Positions 53,641 to 63,446 of a stretch of DNA of 64,000 bases are shown here, piece by piece. Location of the stretch: NCBI RefSeq assembly GCF_000766865.1, contig NZ_JNFA01000011.1, positions 496,001 to 560,000 on the forward strand. The letters run 5' to 3'. Source of the stretch: Listeria booriae (lineage in GTDB: Bacteria; Bacillota; Bacilli; Lactobacillales; Listeriaceae). The notes under the pieces were generated by a model that saw nothing but the letters and a program-made list of their open reading frames with translations, was not told where the DNA came from and made no database searches. A program made the position numbers and the translations under genes. How positions within the stretch are numbered: position 1 is the first letter of the stretch; each line of letters opens with the position of its first letter.

Positions 53641-55143
53641 ATGGCTTTGAAAGATTTGCAAAATGGTTCGGACATTAGAGGTATTGCGATTGAAACGGAT
53701 AAGTATCAGGTGACATTGACGGATGAGCATGTGGCGGCGATTGCGATTGGTTTTGCGGCGTGGTTGCGAGATGTGAAGGGTGCTGGCGAAACGGCGACGG
53801 TGGCAATTGGGCATGATAGCCGGTTGTCGGCGGGACGGATTAAGGATGTTTTGACGGCGAGTTTGACGCGTTCGGGATTGGATGTTGTAGATGTTGGTTT
53901 GGCGACGACGCCAGCGATGTTTATGGCGACGCAGTATGACGGGTACACGTGTGATGCGGCGATTATGATTACGGCGAGTCATTTGCCTTATTTTTATAAT
54001 GGATTGAAACTGTTTACGCGTGATGGCGGGGCGGAGCATGAGGATATTGATTATATTGTGGAGAACGCGGGACAGGTTTTTGTTGCGAAAGTGGCGGGAA
54101 CTGTGACGGAAAAACCGCTTTTGCAGGATTATGCGGCTGATTTGGTCGGTAAAATTCGCGCGGGTATTGATGATGCGACGAATTATGAAAGACCGCTTGC
54201 TGGAAGCCATATCGTAGTGGATGCGGGAAATGGTGCTGGTGGCTTTTTTGCGACGGATGTGTTGGCGGAACTTGGCGCGGACATTACGGGAAGCCAGTTT
54301 TTAGATCCTGATGGGAATTTCCCGAATCATATTCCGAACCCGGATAATAACGAAGCGATGGCGAGCTTGAAAGAGGCTGTTGCGGCGAACAAGGCGGATT
54401 TAGGTGTTATTTTTGATACGGATGTGGATCGTGCGGCGATTGTGGATAAGGATGGCGAAAGTTTGAACCGGAACCCGCTGATTGCAGTGATTTCGGCGAT
54501 TGTTTTGGAAGAGCATCCTGGAACGACAATAGTGACAGATTCGACGACTTCTACGCATTTGGAGCATTTTATTGCGAATCTTGGCGGGAAGCAACATCGC
54601 TTTAAACGCGGCTACAGAAACGTGATTAATGAAGCGATTCGCCTGAATGAGGCGGGAACGCAGAGCGAGATTGCGATTGAAGTGAGTGGTCATGCGGCTT
54701 TGAAGGAGAACTATTTCTTAGACGACGGCGCGTACTTAATTGCGAAAATCTTAATGCGCTATGCAAAACTGCGTAAGGAAGGCAAAGATTTGGCGGACTT
54801 GACACGGGATTTACAAGTACCGGCGGATAATGATGAGGTTCGATTGAGCATTTTGGCCGAAGATTTTAAGACGTACGGTTTAGCAGTTTTGAAAGACTTT
54901 GAAGCTTTTGTTGAAAAAACAGACGGACTGGCGATAGAACCGGCAAATCAAGAGGGCGTAAGGGTTAACACAGATGGCGCTTTCGGGAACGGTTGGTTTT
55001 TACTGCGTATGAGTTTACATGAACCAGTAATGCCAGTAAACTTAGAGAGTGATGAAATCGGTGGAACTGAAAAAATTAAAGCAGCGTTGCGAGAATTCTT
55101 TGCAAACTATGCGGAAATAGATAGTTCTAGTCTACAAAAATAA
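53641..55143 (+). CDS. Phosphomannomutase/phosphoglucomutase family enzyme
   Basis: 500 aa, four-domain alpha-D-phosphohexomutase. Phosphoserine loop TASHLPYFYNG, metal loop DTDVDRAA, sugar-binding EVSGHAALKENYFLDDGA. TASHLP instead of TASHNP marks a distinct subgroup. Provides sugar-1-phosphates for glycan synthesis, which suits the CpsB-type phosphatase 22 bp downstream. ATG at 53641 after GGAGG; the frame is open upstream to 53581 without a start signal. Confidence 0.88.
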   Translation: MALKDLQNGSDIRGIAIETDKYQVTLTDEHVAAIAIGFAAWLRDVKGAGETATVAIGHDSRLSAGRIKDVLTASLTRSGLDVVDVGLATTPAMFMATQYDGYTCDAAIMITASHLPYFYNGLKLFTRDGGAEHEDIDYIVENAGQVFVAKVAGTVTEKPLLQDYAADLVGKIRAGIDDATNYERPLAGSHIVVDAGNGAGGFFATDVLAELGADITGSQFLDPDGNFPNHIPNPDNNEAMASLKEAVAANKADLGVIFDTDVDRAAIVDKDGESLNRNPLIAVISAIVLEEHPGTTIVTDSTTSTHLEHFIANLGGKQHRFKRGYRNVINEAIRLNEAGTQSEIAIEVSGHAALKENYFLDDGAYLIAKILMRYAKLRKEGKDLADLTRDLQVPADNDEVRLSILAEDFKTYGLAVLKDFEAFVEKTDGLAIEPANQEGVRVNTDGAFGNGWFLLRMSLHEPVMPVNLESDEIGGTEKIKAALREFFANYAEIDSSSLQK

Positions 55144-55165
55144 GCCAGTAGAAGGAATGAAAAGC

Positions 55166-55927
55166 ATGATTGATATACATTGTCATATTTTAAATCAAGT
55201 GGATGATGGACCAAAGACGGAAACGGCTAGTCTTGCCATGGCGCAACAGGCTGAGGCAGAAGGATTTACAGATATTATTGCAACGCCCCACCATTTAAAA
55301 GGCGATTATTTTAATCTGCGTCCTTCTGTGGTGGAACATGTAGCAGAACTCAATTCGGCGATAAAAGATAACGATATTAATATAACGGTCCATGTTGGCC
55401 AGGAAATCAGGCTGCACGGCGAAATCATTGAGGGTTTAAAAAACGGCGACTTGGCGTCCCTTGCTGGTAGTCGTTACGCGCTTATTGAGTTTCCGACGCA
55501 AAGTATTCCTGTGTTTACAGAGCAATTATTTTATGACTTACAAATGGCGGGCTATGTCCCTGTCATCGCGCATCCGGAGCGGAATTTCGAGATTATGGAA
55601 AATCCAGAACGCCTCTATGAATTCGTTTCTCATGGTGCTTTGGCGCAACTTACGTGGTCAAGTTTGGATGGGAAATTCGGCAAGAAGTCGAAGAAATCAA
55701 GCGAAATTTTGTTAGAAAATCAGTTGGTGCATTTCCTAGCGACAGATGCGCATGACACAACGCGCCGACCATTGCTACACAAGGAAATCGAAGAACGCCT
55801 AGTCAAGAAAATCGGAGCAAACCAAGTGCAAGAACTCAAAGACAATGCTATAAAAGTACTTAAAAATGATATTATCGTGGCGGATGATTACACAGTTCCC
55901 TCGCAAAAACGGTTTTTCTTGTTTTAA
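55166..55927 (+). CDS. CpsB/YwqE-type tyrosine-protein phosphatase
   Basis: 253 aa PHP-fold enzyme. IDIHCHILNQVDDGP, ATPHHLKGDY, GQEIRLHG, AHPERN and ATDAHDTTRRP carry the metal ligands. Such phosphatases dephosphorylate BY-kinases that control capsule or exopolysaccharide; no kinase gene is near. ATG at 55166 is nine bases after AGAAGGA; ATG at 55157 touches the site. Confidence 0.87.
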   Translation: MIDIHCHILNQVDDGPKTETASLAMAQQAEAEGFTDIIATPHHLKGDYFNLRPSVVEHVAELNSAIKDNDINITVHVGQEIRLHGEIIEGLKNGDLASLAGSRYALIEFPTQSIPVFTEQLFYDLQMAGYVPVIAHPERNFEIMENPERLYEFVSHGALAQLTWSSLDGKFGKKSKKSSEILLENQLVHFLATDAHDTTRRPLLHKEIEERLVKKIGANQVQELKDNAIKVLKNDIIVADDYTVPSQKRFFLF

Positions 55928-55952
55928 AAATACAACATGAAAAGGTGAGACG

Positions 55953-56390
55953 ATGAAAAGAAGCATTTTTATGGTCGCATTGATGGCAATTATTTTGACG
56001 GCGTGTGTACCGACTGAGACAGGCACACCGAGAATCGCGAGTTTAGGTTGGTATAAGGATGTGCCAACAACAGAGATACAAGATATTGGCGCGGATGATT
56101 TAAAGCAGTATGACGCGCTTTTAATTACGAAAGATTATATTGAAATGTCTGATCAGGAGCAGCTAAAGAAACAGTTAAACAAGCTAGATATGCCAATACT
56201 TTTCAGTGATTTCGATGCCAAGAGTGCACCCGCTTTTTTGACGACAGATTTGCCGTTAGCAGATATTGATATGCCTGAAAGAGGCGAGATTCAGATGATG
56301 CACAAGGGCGCCGCGGTTTTCACGATTCCAGATACGAGTAAAGACGCTTTGTACGAGCTATACGAGGAAATAGCACGCATTTCAAAATAA
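55953..56390 (+). CDS. Small lipoprotein of unknown function
   Basis: 145 aa. Lipoprotein signal MKRSIFMVALMAIILTAC (Cys18), then an alpha/beta-looking domain (DALLITKDYIEMSDQEQLKK; MPILFSDFDAKSAP). Nothing in it is recognised. 25 bp after the phosphatase gene, same transcript likely. Confidence 0.75.
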   Translation: MKRSIFMVALMAIILTACVPTETGTPRIASLGWYKDVPTTEIQDIGADDLKQYDALLITKDYIEMSDQEQLKKQLNKLDMPILFSDFDAKSAPAFLTTDLPLADIDMPERGEIQMMHKGAAVFTIPDTSKDALYELYEEIARISK

Positions 56391-56393
56391 CCT

Positions 56394-56436
56394 AAAAAGA
56401 TGTTTGACCTGACTTCATAGGAAAAACATCTTTTTT
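56394..56436 (+). terminator. Terminator after the small lipoprotein
   Basis: AAAAAGATGTTT/AAACATCTTTTTT. Confidence 0.88.
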
Positions 56437-56458
56437 CGCTAAATTAGGAGGAGAAAAC

Positions 56459-56929
56459 ATGACATCAGAAACCGTAAAAAACTTCTGGCAAGCCTACGCC
56501 CGAAAGAACAATTTGCCACTAGAGCCAACCCCGCCCGCATGGATGTTCGGCGATGGGACGGAAGAAATGGCCGATAGACTAGGAAATCTTGTTGTTAAGG
56601 GGTTAAAAACCGGTACTTGCGCGGCACATTGCATACATGAAATCGAAAACGAGCCAATTCCGAAAGTAAATGACTATGAAATCGTGCTAGATGGCAGGAA
56701 TGACCCGCTTGTTATAATCAAATATACCAAAGTAGAACTTGTCAAAATGAACGAAGTCACCGAAGCATTTGCGAAATCAGAGGGCGAAGGCGATTTAAGC
56801 TATGATTATTGGTACAGCGCACACGAGCGGTTTTTCACGTGGGAGTTAGGGCAATATGGCCGCACATTCACGCCAGATTTGTTATTGGTATGTCAAACGA
56901 TTGAAGTAGTGGAGACGTATTCACTGTAA
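56459..56929 (+). CDS. ASCH-domain protein
   Basis: 156 aa. The ASCH fold (RNA-binding, PUA-like) is suggested by GLKTGTCAAHCIHE, DGRNDPLVIIKYTKVELVKMNEV and AFAKSEGEGDLSYDYWYSAH; the latter is the hallmark E-G-D-S-W run. Members can act as N4-acetylcytidine amidohydrolases or RNA regulators. AGGAGG eight bases upstream. No signal peptide. Confidence 0.87.
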   Translation: MTSETVKNFWQAYARKNNLPLEPTPPAWMFGDGTEEMADRLGNLVVKGLKTGTCAAHCIHEIENEPIPKVNDYEIVLDGRNDPLVIIKYTKVELVKMNEVTEAFAKSEGEGDLSYDYWYSAHERFFTWELGQYGRTFTPDLLLVCQTIEVVETYSL

Positions 56930-56985
56930 AGTCTATTCAACTTTTTAGAATTTAGAAAAATTTCCAGTTTAAAAGCAGTAGTCGC

Positions 56986-57015
56986 TTTCTTACACGGCGA
57001 AATCATGGTATAATC
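56986..57015 (+). promoter_or_regulatory. pth-mfd promoter
   Basis: TATAAT at 57010-57015 with a TGG extension; -35 (TTTCTT, 56986-56991) weak. Transcription would begin near 57022, before repeat A copy 3. Confidence 0.65.
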
Positions 57016-57036
57016 AACAAAACGCATAGTGCGAAC

Positions 57037-57258
57037 GAGGTTGGGATAAAACTCAAGATAAAGCAAAATCGCCCATCCATTACTTTGGGTAGGACGAAAA
57101 ATTTTGCTTTACACAAATCGAGCGAAAGCGTTTGTATTCAGGGAGTTTGGTGGAAGCCGGAAGCGGAGCATACTGGTGTATGTGAGAACCGGAAGTCCGC
57201 CAAACTCCCTGAATGCGAGCGCTTGTCGCCGATTTATTTGGGTTATGTTCCAGACTCT
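57037..57258. repeat. Dispersed palindromic repeat, family A, copy 3
   Basis: Bounded by ACGAGGTTGGGATAAAACTC and GTTATGTTCCAGACTC. Same element as 11056-11349 without the central ~71 bp. The long arms read TTCAGGGAGTTTGG and CCAAACTCCCTGAA, where copy 2 has TTCAGGAAG and CTTCCTGAA: changed on both sides. It lies inside the pth leader, just before the ribosome binding site. Confidence 0.8.
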
Positions 57259-57279
57259 AATTCGTTGAGGAGAGTAATT

Positions 57280-57840
57280 ATGAAAATGATTGTTGGACTC
57301 GGGAATCCGGGCAAAAAATACGAACGAACAAGACATAACGTGGGCTTTATGGTCGTTGATGAACTTAGCTTTCGTCACCAAACGCCTTGGAAGAAATCGA
57401 AATTTAACGGAATGATAAGTAACATCGTTGTGAACGGCGAAAAAGTCTTACTTGTGAAACCATTAACGTTTATGAATTTATCAGGAGAATGCGTGCGCCC
57501 GCTAATGGACTATTACGATATTCCAGTAGAAGACGTGCTTATTGTGTATGACGATTTAGATTTGCCGACTGGGAAAATTCGCCTGCGTCAAAAAGGTGGA
57601 GCTGGCGGGCATAATGGTATGAAATCGCTTATTCAACATTTGAAAACACAAGAGTTTAACCGCATTCGTGTCGGCGTAGATAGGCCTGCAAATGGTGACG
57701 TGATTAACTATGTACTCGGAGATTTTCCGAAAGCGGAGCAGCCAGATATTATCGCGGCAATTAAACAGAGCGCAGATGCCATCGAAGCTTGGCCAGGCAA
57801 GACTTTTCAAGATGTTATGAACAATTTTAATGTGAAATAA
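57280..57840 (+). CDS. pth: Peptidyl-tRNA hydrolase
   Basis: 186 aa. [18 protein letters not shown] with the catalytic His20-type residue, [34 protein letters not shown], and GDFPKAE at the end: all Pth signatures. Releases tRNA from dropped-off peptidyl-tRNA. ATG at 57280 after GAGGAGAG. Start of the conserved pth-mfd unit. Confidence 0.96.
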   Translation: MKMIVGLGNPGKKYERTRHNVGFMVVDELSFRHQTPWKKSKFNGMISNIVVNGEKVLLVKPLTFMNLSGECVRPLMDYYDIPVEDVLIVYDDLDLPTGKIRLRQKGGAGGHNGMKSLIQHLKTQEFNRIRVGVDRPANGDVINYVLGDFPKAEQPDIIAAIKQSADAIEAWPGKTFQDVMNNFNVK

Positions 57841-57904
57841 ACAAGCCGTCTTTTTTCGGCGAGAAATTTAGATGGAATATTCAGATAAAAGGAGGCCTTT
57901 TAGT

Positions 57905-60900
57905 GTGAAGGGATTACAGCAACTTATATACGAACAAAAAGAAATTCGCGGCGTATTAAAGGAGCTCGATGAAAAAGGAAAATCACAGTTAGTTACGGGG
58001 CTTTCTGGGTCAAGTCGAGCTTTATTTGCCAGTGTTGTAGAGGGAGGAACGCAGCGTCCGGTCGTCTTTGTAACACATAATTTATACCATGCGCAGAAAT
58101 TATACGATGATTTGTCATCTTTATTAGATAGCGACAGGCTTTTCTTATACCCAGCGGATGAATTGATTTCATCAGAACTTAGTATCTCAAGCCCAGAATT
58201 ACGTGGGCAACGTGTGGAGGTACTACAATTTCTGTTGTCTAAAAAACCGGGAATTGTCATTGTTCCAGTTTCAGGACTTCGCAAAATTTTACCGCCAGTT
58301 TCGATTTGGCAAAAGTATAATATTTCGTTGATTCAGGGCACGGAGATTAATCCGGATGAGCTACGCCAACAGCTCGTAACAATGGGCTACACGAAAAGTG
58401 ATATGGTTAACACGCCGGGAGAATTCAGTATTCGCGGTGGAATTATTGATATTTATCCAATTACGGAGGAACATCCTATCCGGATGGAATTATTCGATAC
58501 GGAAGTGGATTCGCTACGTTTCTTTGATGTGGACTCGCAACGCTCGATTGAGACCGTGGAAGAGTTTCGTTTGTCACCGGCGACGGAGATTTTGCTGGAA
58601 CCGGCATTTTTCCCTGATTTGGTGAAACGGATTGAAAAACGCTTAGCGGAGACGCTGAAACAAATGGCTAACGATAGCGATAAGCAACAATTAGTGGAGA
58701 ATTTAGAAGGCGATTTGGAATTGCTTCGTGACGGGCAAAAACCGGACATGTTTTTCAAATATATTGGGATGAGTTATCCTGATCCGGCGTCATTACTTGA
58801 TTATGTCCCACAAAATTCGATTTTGTTATTCGATGAATTTGCGCGTATTCAAGAAACGGATGAGCGCTTAGAAAAAGAAGAAGCGGAGTGGCAAACGGAG
58901 ACGCTAGAACGCCTAGAAACTGTTCGCGATACGAAGATGAGTCATAATTTCCGCTCGTTGCTAGAAAAAGATACGTTGTCGCGGATTTATTTATCGCTGT
59001 TCCAAAAAACGCCGAACAATGCGCGTATTGCTAAAATGACGAACATTGTTTACAAGCAAATGCAGCAGTTCCACGGGCAAATGAATGTGCTGAAAACAGA
59101 GATGGACAGCTGGGCGAAGAATAATTATGCGGTTGTTGTTTTGGCGCCGTCGATTGAACGTGCGGAGAAAATGAAACAGACGCTAGCCGATTATGAAATG
59201 GAAAGTGTTATTTTGAAAGATGAATCGGAAGTTCCGAAGTTTGGACAGACGCAATTTGTGCTGGGAAGTTTCCAGAATGGGTTTGAATTGCCGCTTTCCA
59301 AGGTTGTTTTCATTAGTGAAACGGAGCTTTTCAATAAGAAGCAGCAGAAGCCGAAGAAGCGGCAGAAGTTGTCGAATGCAGAGCGGATTCAGAGTTATTC
59401 GGAGCTTAAAGTTGGTGATTATGTTGTCCATGTGAATCACGGGATTGCGCGCTATGTTGGGATGGAAACGCTGGATATTAACGGTGTTCACAAAGATTAT
59501 TTGCTGCTCGTGTATCAAGGCGAGGACAAGTTGTTTATTCCTGTGGAGCAACTCGAATTAGTGCAGAAATATGTTGGCTCGGAAGGTAAGGCGCCGAAGT
59601 TAAACAAGCTCGGTGGCGCTGAATGGAAACGTGTGAAAACGCGGGTTCAGGCTTCTGTGCAAGATATTGCGGACGATTTGATTAAATTATATGCAGAACG
59701 TGAGGCAGAGCGCGGTTATGGCTTTAGTCCTGATGGTGAAATGATGCGCGAATTCGAAGACGCGTTCCCGTATCAAGCGACAGAAGACCAAGTTCGTTCT
59801 ATCATGGAAATCAAAAAAGACATGGAACGCGAACGCCCAATGGACCGCTTACTTGTTGGGGATGTTGGTTACGGAAAAACCGAAGTCGCGCTTCGTGCAG
59901 CATTTAAGGCAATGATGGATGGTAAACAAGTCGCATTCCTAGTGCCGACAACGATTTTGGCGCAACAACATTACGAAACAATGAAAGAACGTTTCCAAGG
60001 CTTCCCAATCGAAGTGGGCTTACTAAGTCGCTTCCGAACGCGAAAACAACAAAATGAAACAATCAAAGGCTTGAAGTCAGGCCACGTTGACATCGTAGTC
60101 GGGACGCATCGCTTGCTTTCCAAAGACGTGGAATATCATGATCTCGGCTTCCTGATTATCGACGAAGAACAACGATTCGGCGTAACTCATAAAGAGAAAA
60201 TCAAACAAATGCGTTCTAAAATTGACGTGTTGACATTGACTGCGACTCCGATTCCGCGGACGCTGCACATGTCGATGCTCGGTGTGCGTGATTTGTCAGT
60301 TATCGAGACACCGCCTGCTAACCGTTTCCCAGTGCAAACTTATGTTGTGGAGCAGAATAATGTGCTGGTACGAGAAGCCATTGAACGAGAATTGGCGCGT
60401 GACGGGCAAGTTTTCTTCTTGCATAATCGTGTGGATTCGATTTTACAAAAAGCAGATGAAATTAAGATGCTCGTTCCGGATGCTCGTGTTGCCGTGGCGC
60501 ATGGTCAAATGACGGAAACAGAGCTGGAATCTGTGATTTTGAGCTTCCTTGAAGGCGAATTTGACGTGCTCGTGACGACGACTATTATCGAAACCGGCGT
60601 TGATATACCAAACGTAAATACCCTTTTTGTTCAAAATGCAGACCATATGGGGCTTTCCCAATTGTACCAATTACGCGGTCGTGTTGGGCGTTGGAACCGG
60701 ATTGCCTATGCCTACTTCATGTATCAGAAGGATAAAATTTTGCGGGAAGAGGCGGAGAAGAGATTGCAGGCCATCAAAGAATTCACCGAACTCGGCTCCG
60801 GATTTAAAATCGCGATGCGTGACCTTTCCATTCGTGGTGCGGGGAACATTTTAGGCTCGCAACAACATGGCTTTATCGACTCTGTCGGCTTTGACTTGTA

Positions 60901-61447
60901 TTCGCAAATGCTGCAAGAAGCCATCGCCGCGCGTCAACCGAAAGACGAACACGAAAAAATCGTCCCAGTCGAAATCGATATTACAGTCGATGCTTACATT
61001 CCCGAACATTATATCCAAGACGGACGTCAAAAAATCGAGATGTACAAACGTTTCAGAACTGTTTTTGATATGGAAGATTTAGAAGAACTGCGCTCTGACA
61101 TGATGGACCGTTTCGGCGAATACCCAGAGCAAGTGGAATATTTATTCACGATTACCGAATTAAAAGTGTACGCAATGCGCGTTGGAATCGAATCTGTCAA
61201 ACAAGAAGGTACGAAAATCACCATTCTATTCTCCGAAGACGGCACGAAAAATATGCGCGGTGACATGGTCATGCAAGTCATAGGCGAATATGGTCGCGCA
61301 ATCGGCGTAGGCATGGACGGGCAGCAACTTAAAATCACGGTAAACGTTGGCGCCAAGCCACTTCAAGAATGGCTATACGAACTGAAAACCTTAACAGACA
61401 AGCTTTCCGAAGCGAAAAAAGAAACTGCTCCAGCAGAAGCAGAATAA
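57905..61447 (+). CDS. mfd: Transcription-repair coupling factor
   Basis: 1180 aa. Removes RNA polymerase stalled at DNA damage and recruits UvrA. UvrB-like N-terminal modules, RNA-polymerase-interacting domain near 490-560 (SELKVGDYVVHVNHGIARYVGME), RecG-type translocase with VGDVGYGKTEVA, DEEQRFGV, TATPIPRT and GRVGRWNRIAYAYF, and a C-terminal TRCF domain. The start is GTG at 57905, nine bases after GGAGG; ATG at 57872 lies upstream of that site and is not favoured. Confidence 0.96.
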   Translation: MKGLQQLIYEQKEIRGVLKELDEKGKSQLVTGLSGSSRALFASVVEGGTQRPVVFVTHNLYHAQKLYDDLSSLLDSDRLFLYPADELISSELSISSPELRGQRVEVLQFLLSKKPGIVIVPVSGLRKILPPVSIWQKYNISLIQGTEINPDELRQQLVTMGYTKSDMVNTPGEFSIRGGIIDIYPITEEHPIRMELFDTEVDSLRFFDVDSQRSIETVEEFRLSPATEILLEPAFFPDLVKRIEKRLAETLKQMANDSDKQQLVENLEGDLELLRDGQKPDMFFKYIGMSYPDPASLLDYVPQNSILLFDEFARIQETDERLEKEEAEWQTETLERLETVRDTKMSHNFRSLLEKDTLSRIYLSLFQKTPNNARIAKMTNIVYKQMQQFHGQMNVLKTEMDSWAKNNYAVVVLAPSIERAEKMKQTLADYEMESVILKDESEVPKFGQTQFVLGSFQNGFELPLSKVVFISETELFNKKQQKPKKRQKLSNAERIQSYSELKVGDYVVHVNHGIARYVGMETLDINGVHKDYLLLVYQGEDKLFIPVEQLELVQKYVGSEGKAPKLNKLGGAEWKRVKTRVQASVQDIADDLIKLYAEREAERGYGFSPDGEMMREFEDAFPYQATEDQVRSIMEIKKDMERERPMDRLLVGDVGYGKTEVALRAAFKAMMDGKQVAFLVPTTILAQQHYETMKERFQGFPIEVGLLSRFRTRKQQNETIKGLKSGHVDIVVGTHRLLSKDVEYHDLGFLIIDEEQRFGVTHKEKIKQMRSKIDVLTLTATPIPRTLHMSMLGVRDLSVIETPPANRFPVQTYVVEQNNVLVREAIERELARDGQVFFLHNRVDSILQKADEIKMLVPDARVAVAHGQMTETELESVILSFLEGEFDVLVTTTIIETGVDIPNVNTLFVQNADHMGLSQLYQLRGRVGRWNRIAYAYFMYQKDKILREEAEKRLQAIKEFTELGSGFKIAMRDLSIRGAGNILGSQQHGFIDSVGFDLYSQMLQEAIAARQPKDEHEKIVPVEIDITVDAYIPEHYIQDGRQKIEMYKRFRTVFDMEDLEELRSDMMDRFGEYPEQVEYLFTITELKVYAMRVGIESVKQEGTKITILFSEDGTKNMRGDMVMQVIGEYGRAIGVGMDGQQLKITVNVGAKPLQEWLYELKTLTDKLSEAKKETAPAEAE

Positions 61448-61466
61448 AGCGAAAGGGTGACGCAAA

Positions 61467-63038
61467 ATGGCTCAAAAAACGATTAAGAACCTCATGCAAG
61501 GCGCGGTTTGGCTAACACTTGCGTCACTGCTTTCTAAAATATTAAGCGCGGTCTACCGTATTCCTTTTCAAAATATGGTCGGCGATATTGGATTTTATAT
61601 TTTTCAACAAGTATATCCGATTTACGGGATTGCGATGACGCTTGCGCTTGTTGGGTTTCCCGTTATTGTGTCGCGAATGATCGCAGAAGAAAAAGATGTC
61701 ACAAAGCGAGAAGCTATTTTTCAATTTTCGTTACAAGTCATGTTTGGCGTGGGGATTGTTTTCTTCCTGTTAATTTTCTTTGGCGCTGACTTCATTGCTC
61801 GCGTTATGGGCGATTATCACCTGACAATATTAATTCGCGTCATCAGTTTTGCTTTTTTGCTCATGCCGTTTTTGGCAAGTTTGCGCGGCTTTTTCCAAGG
61901 GCACGAGCAAATGATGCCAACCGCAGTATCGCAAACGATTGAGCAACTCGTGCGCGTAGTTATTATTATCGCGGGAGCAACTGGAGCTGTAGCGCTGGGC
62001 TGGAACTTATACATGACCGGAGCCGTGGCAATGAGTGGGGCGGTTATCGGCGGACTCGGCGCCTTCGGAACACTGATTTATTTTTATTGGCGTAAAAAAC
62101 CTGAAAAAATCGTGTTCACGAAAAAATGGGCCAGTTGGGCGTTCACCAAACAATTCTTGGCGCAAAGCATCGCCGTCTGCACAACAAGCGCGATGCTCAT
62201 TTTGTTCCAATTATTAGATTCCTTCCAAGTTTACCGTCTCATGCGCTCATCCGGAATCGATGCCACAGCCGCCAAAGAACTAAAAGGGATTTACGATCGC
62301 GGGCAACCGTTGCTACAACTAGGTTTGGTATTATGTATGGGCCTCGCGCTCGCCATCGTGCCAATGATTACAGCCGCCAAAGCACGCGGAGAAACAAGAG
62401 AATTACGCCGTTCCGTTCTGTTAATCATCAAGCTCACCATCTTGCTTTCCGGCGCTGCAACACTAGGCTTAATTGCGATTATGCGTCCAACAAACCAAAT
62501 GCTTTTCGAAACAGCGGCAGGCACAGGTGTTTTGCAAGTATTCATCCTGTCCTTATTCCTAAGCTCGCTAATCGTCTCTATGAGTAGCATTCTGCAAGGC
62601 TTCGGCAACATGGCCGGACCCGCCGTCGCCGTCTGTATCGGACTCATCATCAAACTAGTAACGAATGCCATCCTAGTCCCACGTTTCGCCACATACGGCG
62701 CATCCTGGTCCACCGTCATAGGCCTCGGCGCAACACTCATCATTTGCTACATCCTACTAAAACGCCAACTTCCCATTCCATTTATACGCAAAAACATGAT
62801 TGGGTGGGCCTTGTTAGCCTTTTTAGCGATGATCATCGTTCCCGTCGCATGGGAAACCTTCTGGCCACTCACAAGCCGCATTGGCAGCGCAGTTCAAGCC
62901 TTATTTGGCGCCCTAATCGGAGGCATCATTTTTTTCTATTGCTTAATCAAATTCAATTTACTCACCAAACGCGACCTTGTCTTCATGCCATTTGGCTCCA
63001 AATTGCTCTGGCTGACGACCAAAATCCGCCGGCGATAG
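61467..63038 (+). CDS. MATE/MVF-type lipid flippase (SpoVB/MurJ-like, YabM type)
   Basis: 523 aa with ~14 membrane helices. LASLLSKILSAVYRIPFQNMVG at the start and LRGFFQGHEQMMPTAVSQTIEQL are signatures of the polysaccharide-export MVF group. Same position as yabM of B. subtilis, between mfd and the S4-domain gene. Probably moves a lipid-linked wall precursor. The downstream MazG-type gene found in Bacillus is missing. Confidence 0.9.
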   Translation: MAQKTIKNLMQGAVWLTLASLLSKILSAVYRIPFQNMVGDIGFYIFQQVYPIYGIAMTLALVGFPVIVSRMIAEEKDVTKREAIFQFSLQVMFGVGIVFFLLIFFGADFIARVMGDYHLTILIRVISFAFLLMPFLASLRGFFQGHEQMMPTAVSQTIEQLVRVVIIIAGATGAVALGWNLYMTGAVAMSGAVIGGLGAFGTLIYFYWRKKPEKIVFTKKWASWAFTKQFLAQSIAVCTTSAMLILFQLLDSFQVYRLMRSSGIDATAAKELKGIYDRGQPLLQLGLVLCMGLALAIVPMITAAKARGETRELRRSVLLIIKLTILLSGAATLGLIAIMRPTNQMLFETAAGTGVLQVFILSLFLSSLIVSMSSILQGFGNMAGPAVAVCIGLIIKLVTNAILVPRFATYGASWSTVIGLGATLIICYILLKRQLPIPFIRKNMIGWALLAFLAMIIVPVAWETFWPLTSRIGSAVQALFGALIGGIIFFYCLIKFNLLTKRDLVFMPFGSKLLWLTTKIRRR

Positions 63039-63101
63039 TTGCAATTTCCGCCTAACCGTGCGAAGATAGAGTTAAATTTTCCAAAAAAGGATGGATGTAT
63101 C

Positions 63102-63377
63102 ATGGCAGTATCAATGCGTTTAGATAAATTTTTAAAAGTATCAAGACTCATCAAACGGCGTACCGTTGCCAAAGAAGTCGCTGAAAAAGGGCGCATTTCC
63201 GTCAACGGCACAGTAGCCAAACCAGGCACGAACGTCAAAGAAGGCGACGAACTAATCATCAAATTCGGTCAAAAAACCGTCACCGCACGAATTGACCGTC
63301 TCGAAGAAAACGCGCGCAAAGAAGTCGCAACCGAAATGTACACAATCTTAAAAGAAGAACGCAAAGAAGAAGAATAA
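63102..63377 (+). CDS. rqcP: S4-domain ribosome quality control factor RqcP (YabO)
   Basis: 91 aa. S4 RNA-binding domain MRLDKFLKVSRLIKRRTVAK and VNGTVAKPGTNVKEGDEL. It helps RqcH add alanine tails on stalled 50S subunits. ATG at 63102 with AAAAGGATGG upstream. Ends in a charged tail. Confidence 0.93.
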   Translation: MAVSMRLDKFLKVSRLIKRRTVAKEVAEKGRISVNGTVAKPGTNVKEGDELIIKFGQKTVTARIDRLEENARKEVATEMYTILKEERKEEE

Positions 63378-63388
63378 ACGAATAATCG

Positions 63389-63423
63389 AGTTTGGAGCGG
63401 GCAACCATTTCAAGCTCTTTTTT
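63389..63423 (+). terminator. Possible terminator after rqcP
   Basis: GAGTTTG/CAAGCTC (one G-U) with a 16-base loop and six T. Confidence 0.6.
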
Positions 63424-63446
63424 CGCATCTAAGAGGAGGAAAACCA

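Noticed and set aside
57085-57279. N-terminal extension of Pth
   Set aside because: It translates repeat A copy 3; Pth proteins begin at [11 protein letters not shown].
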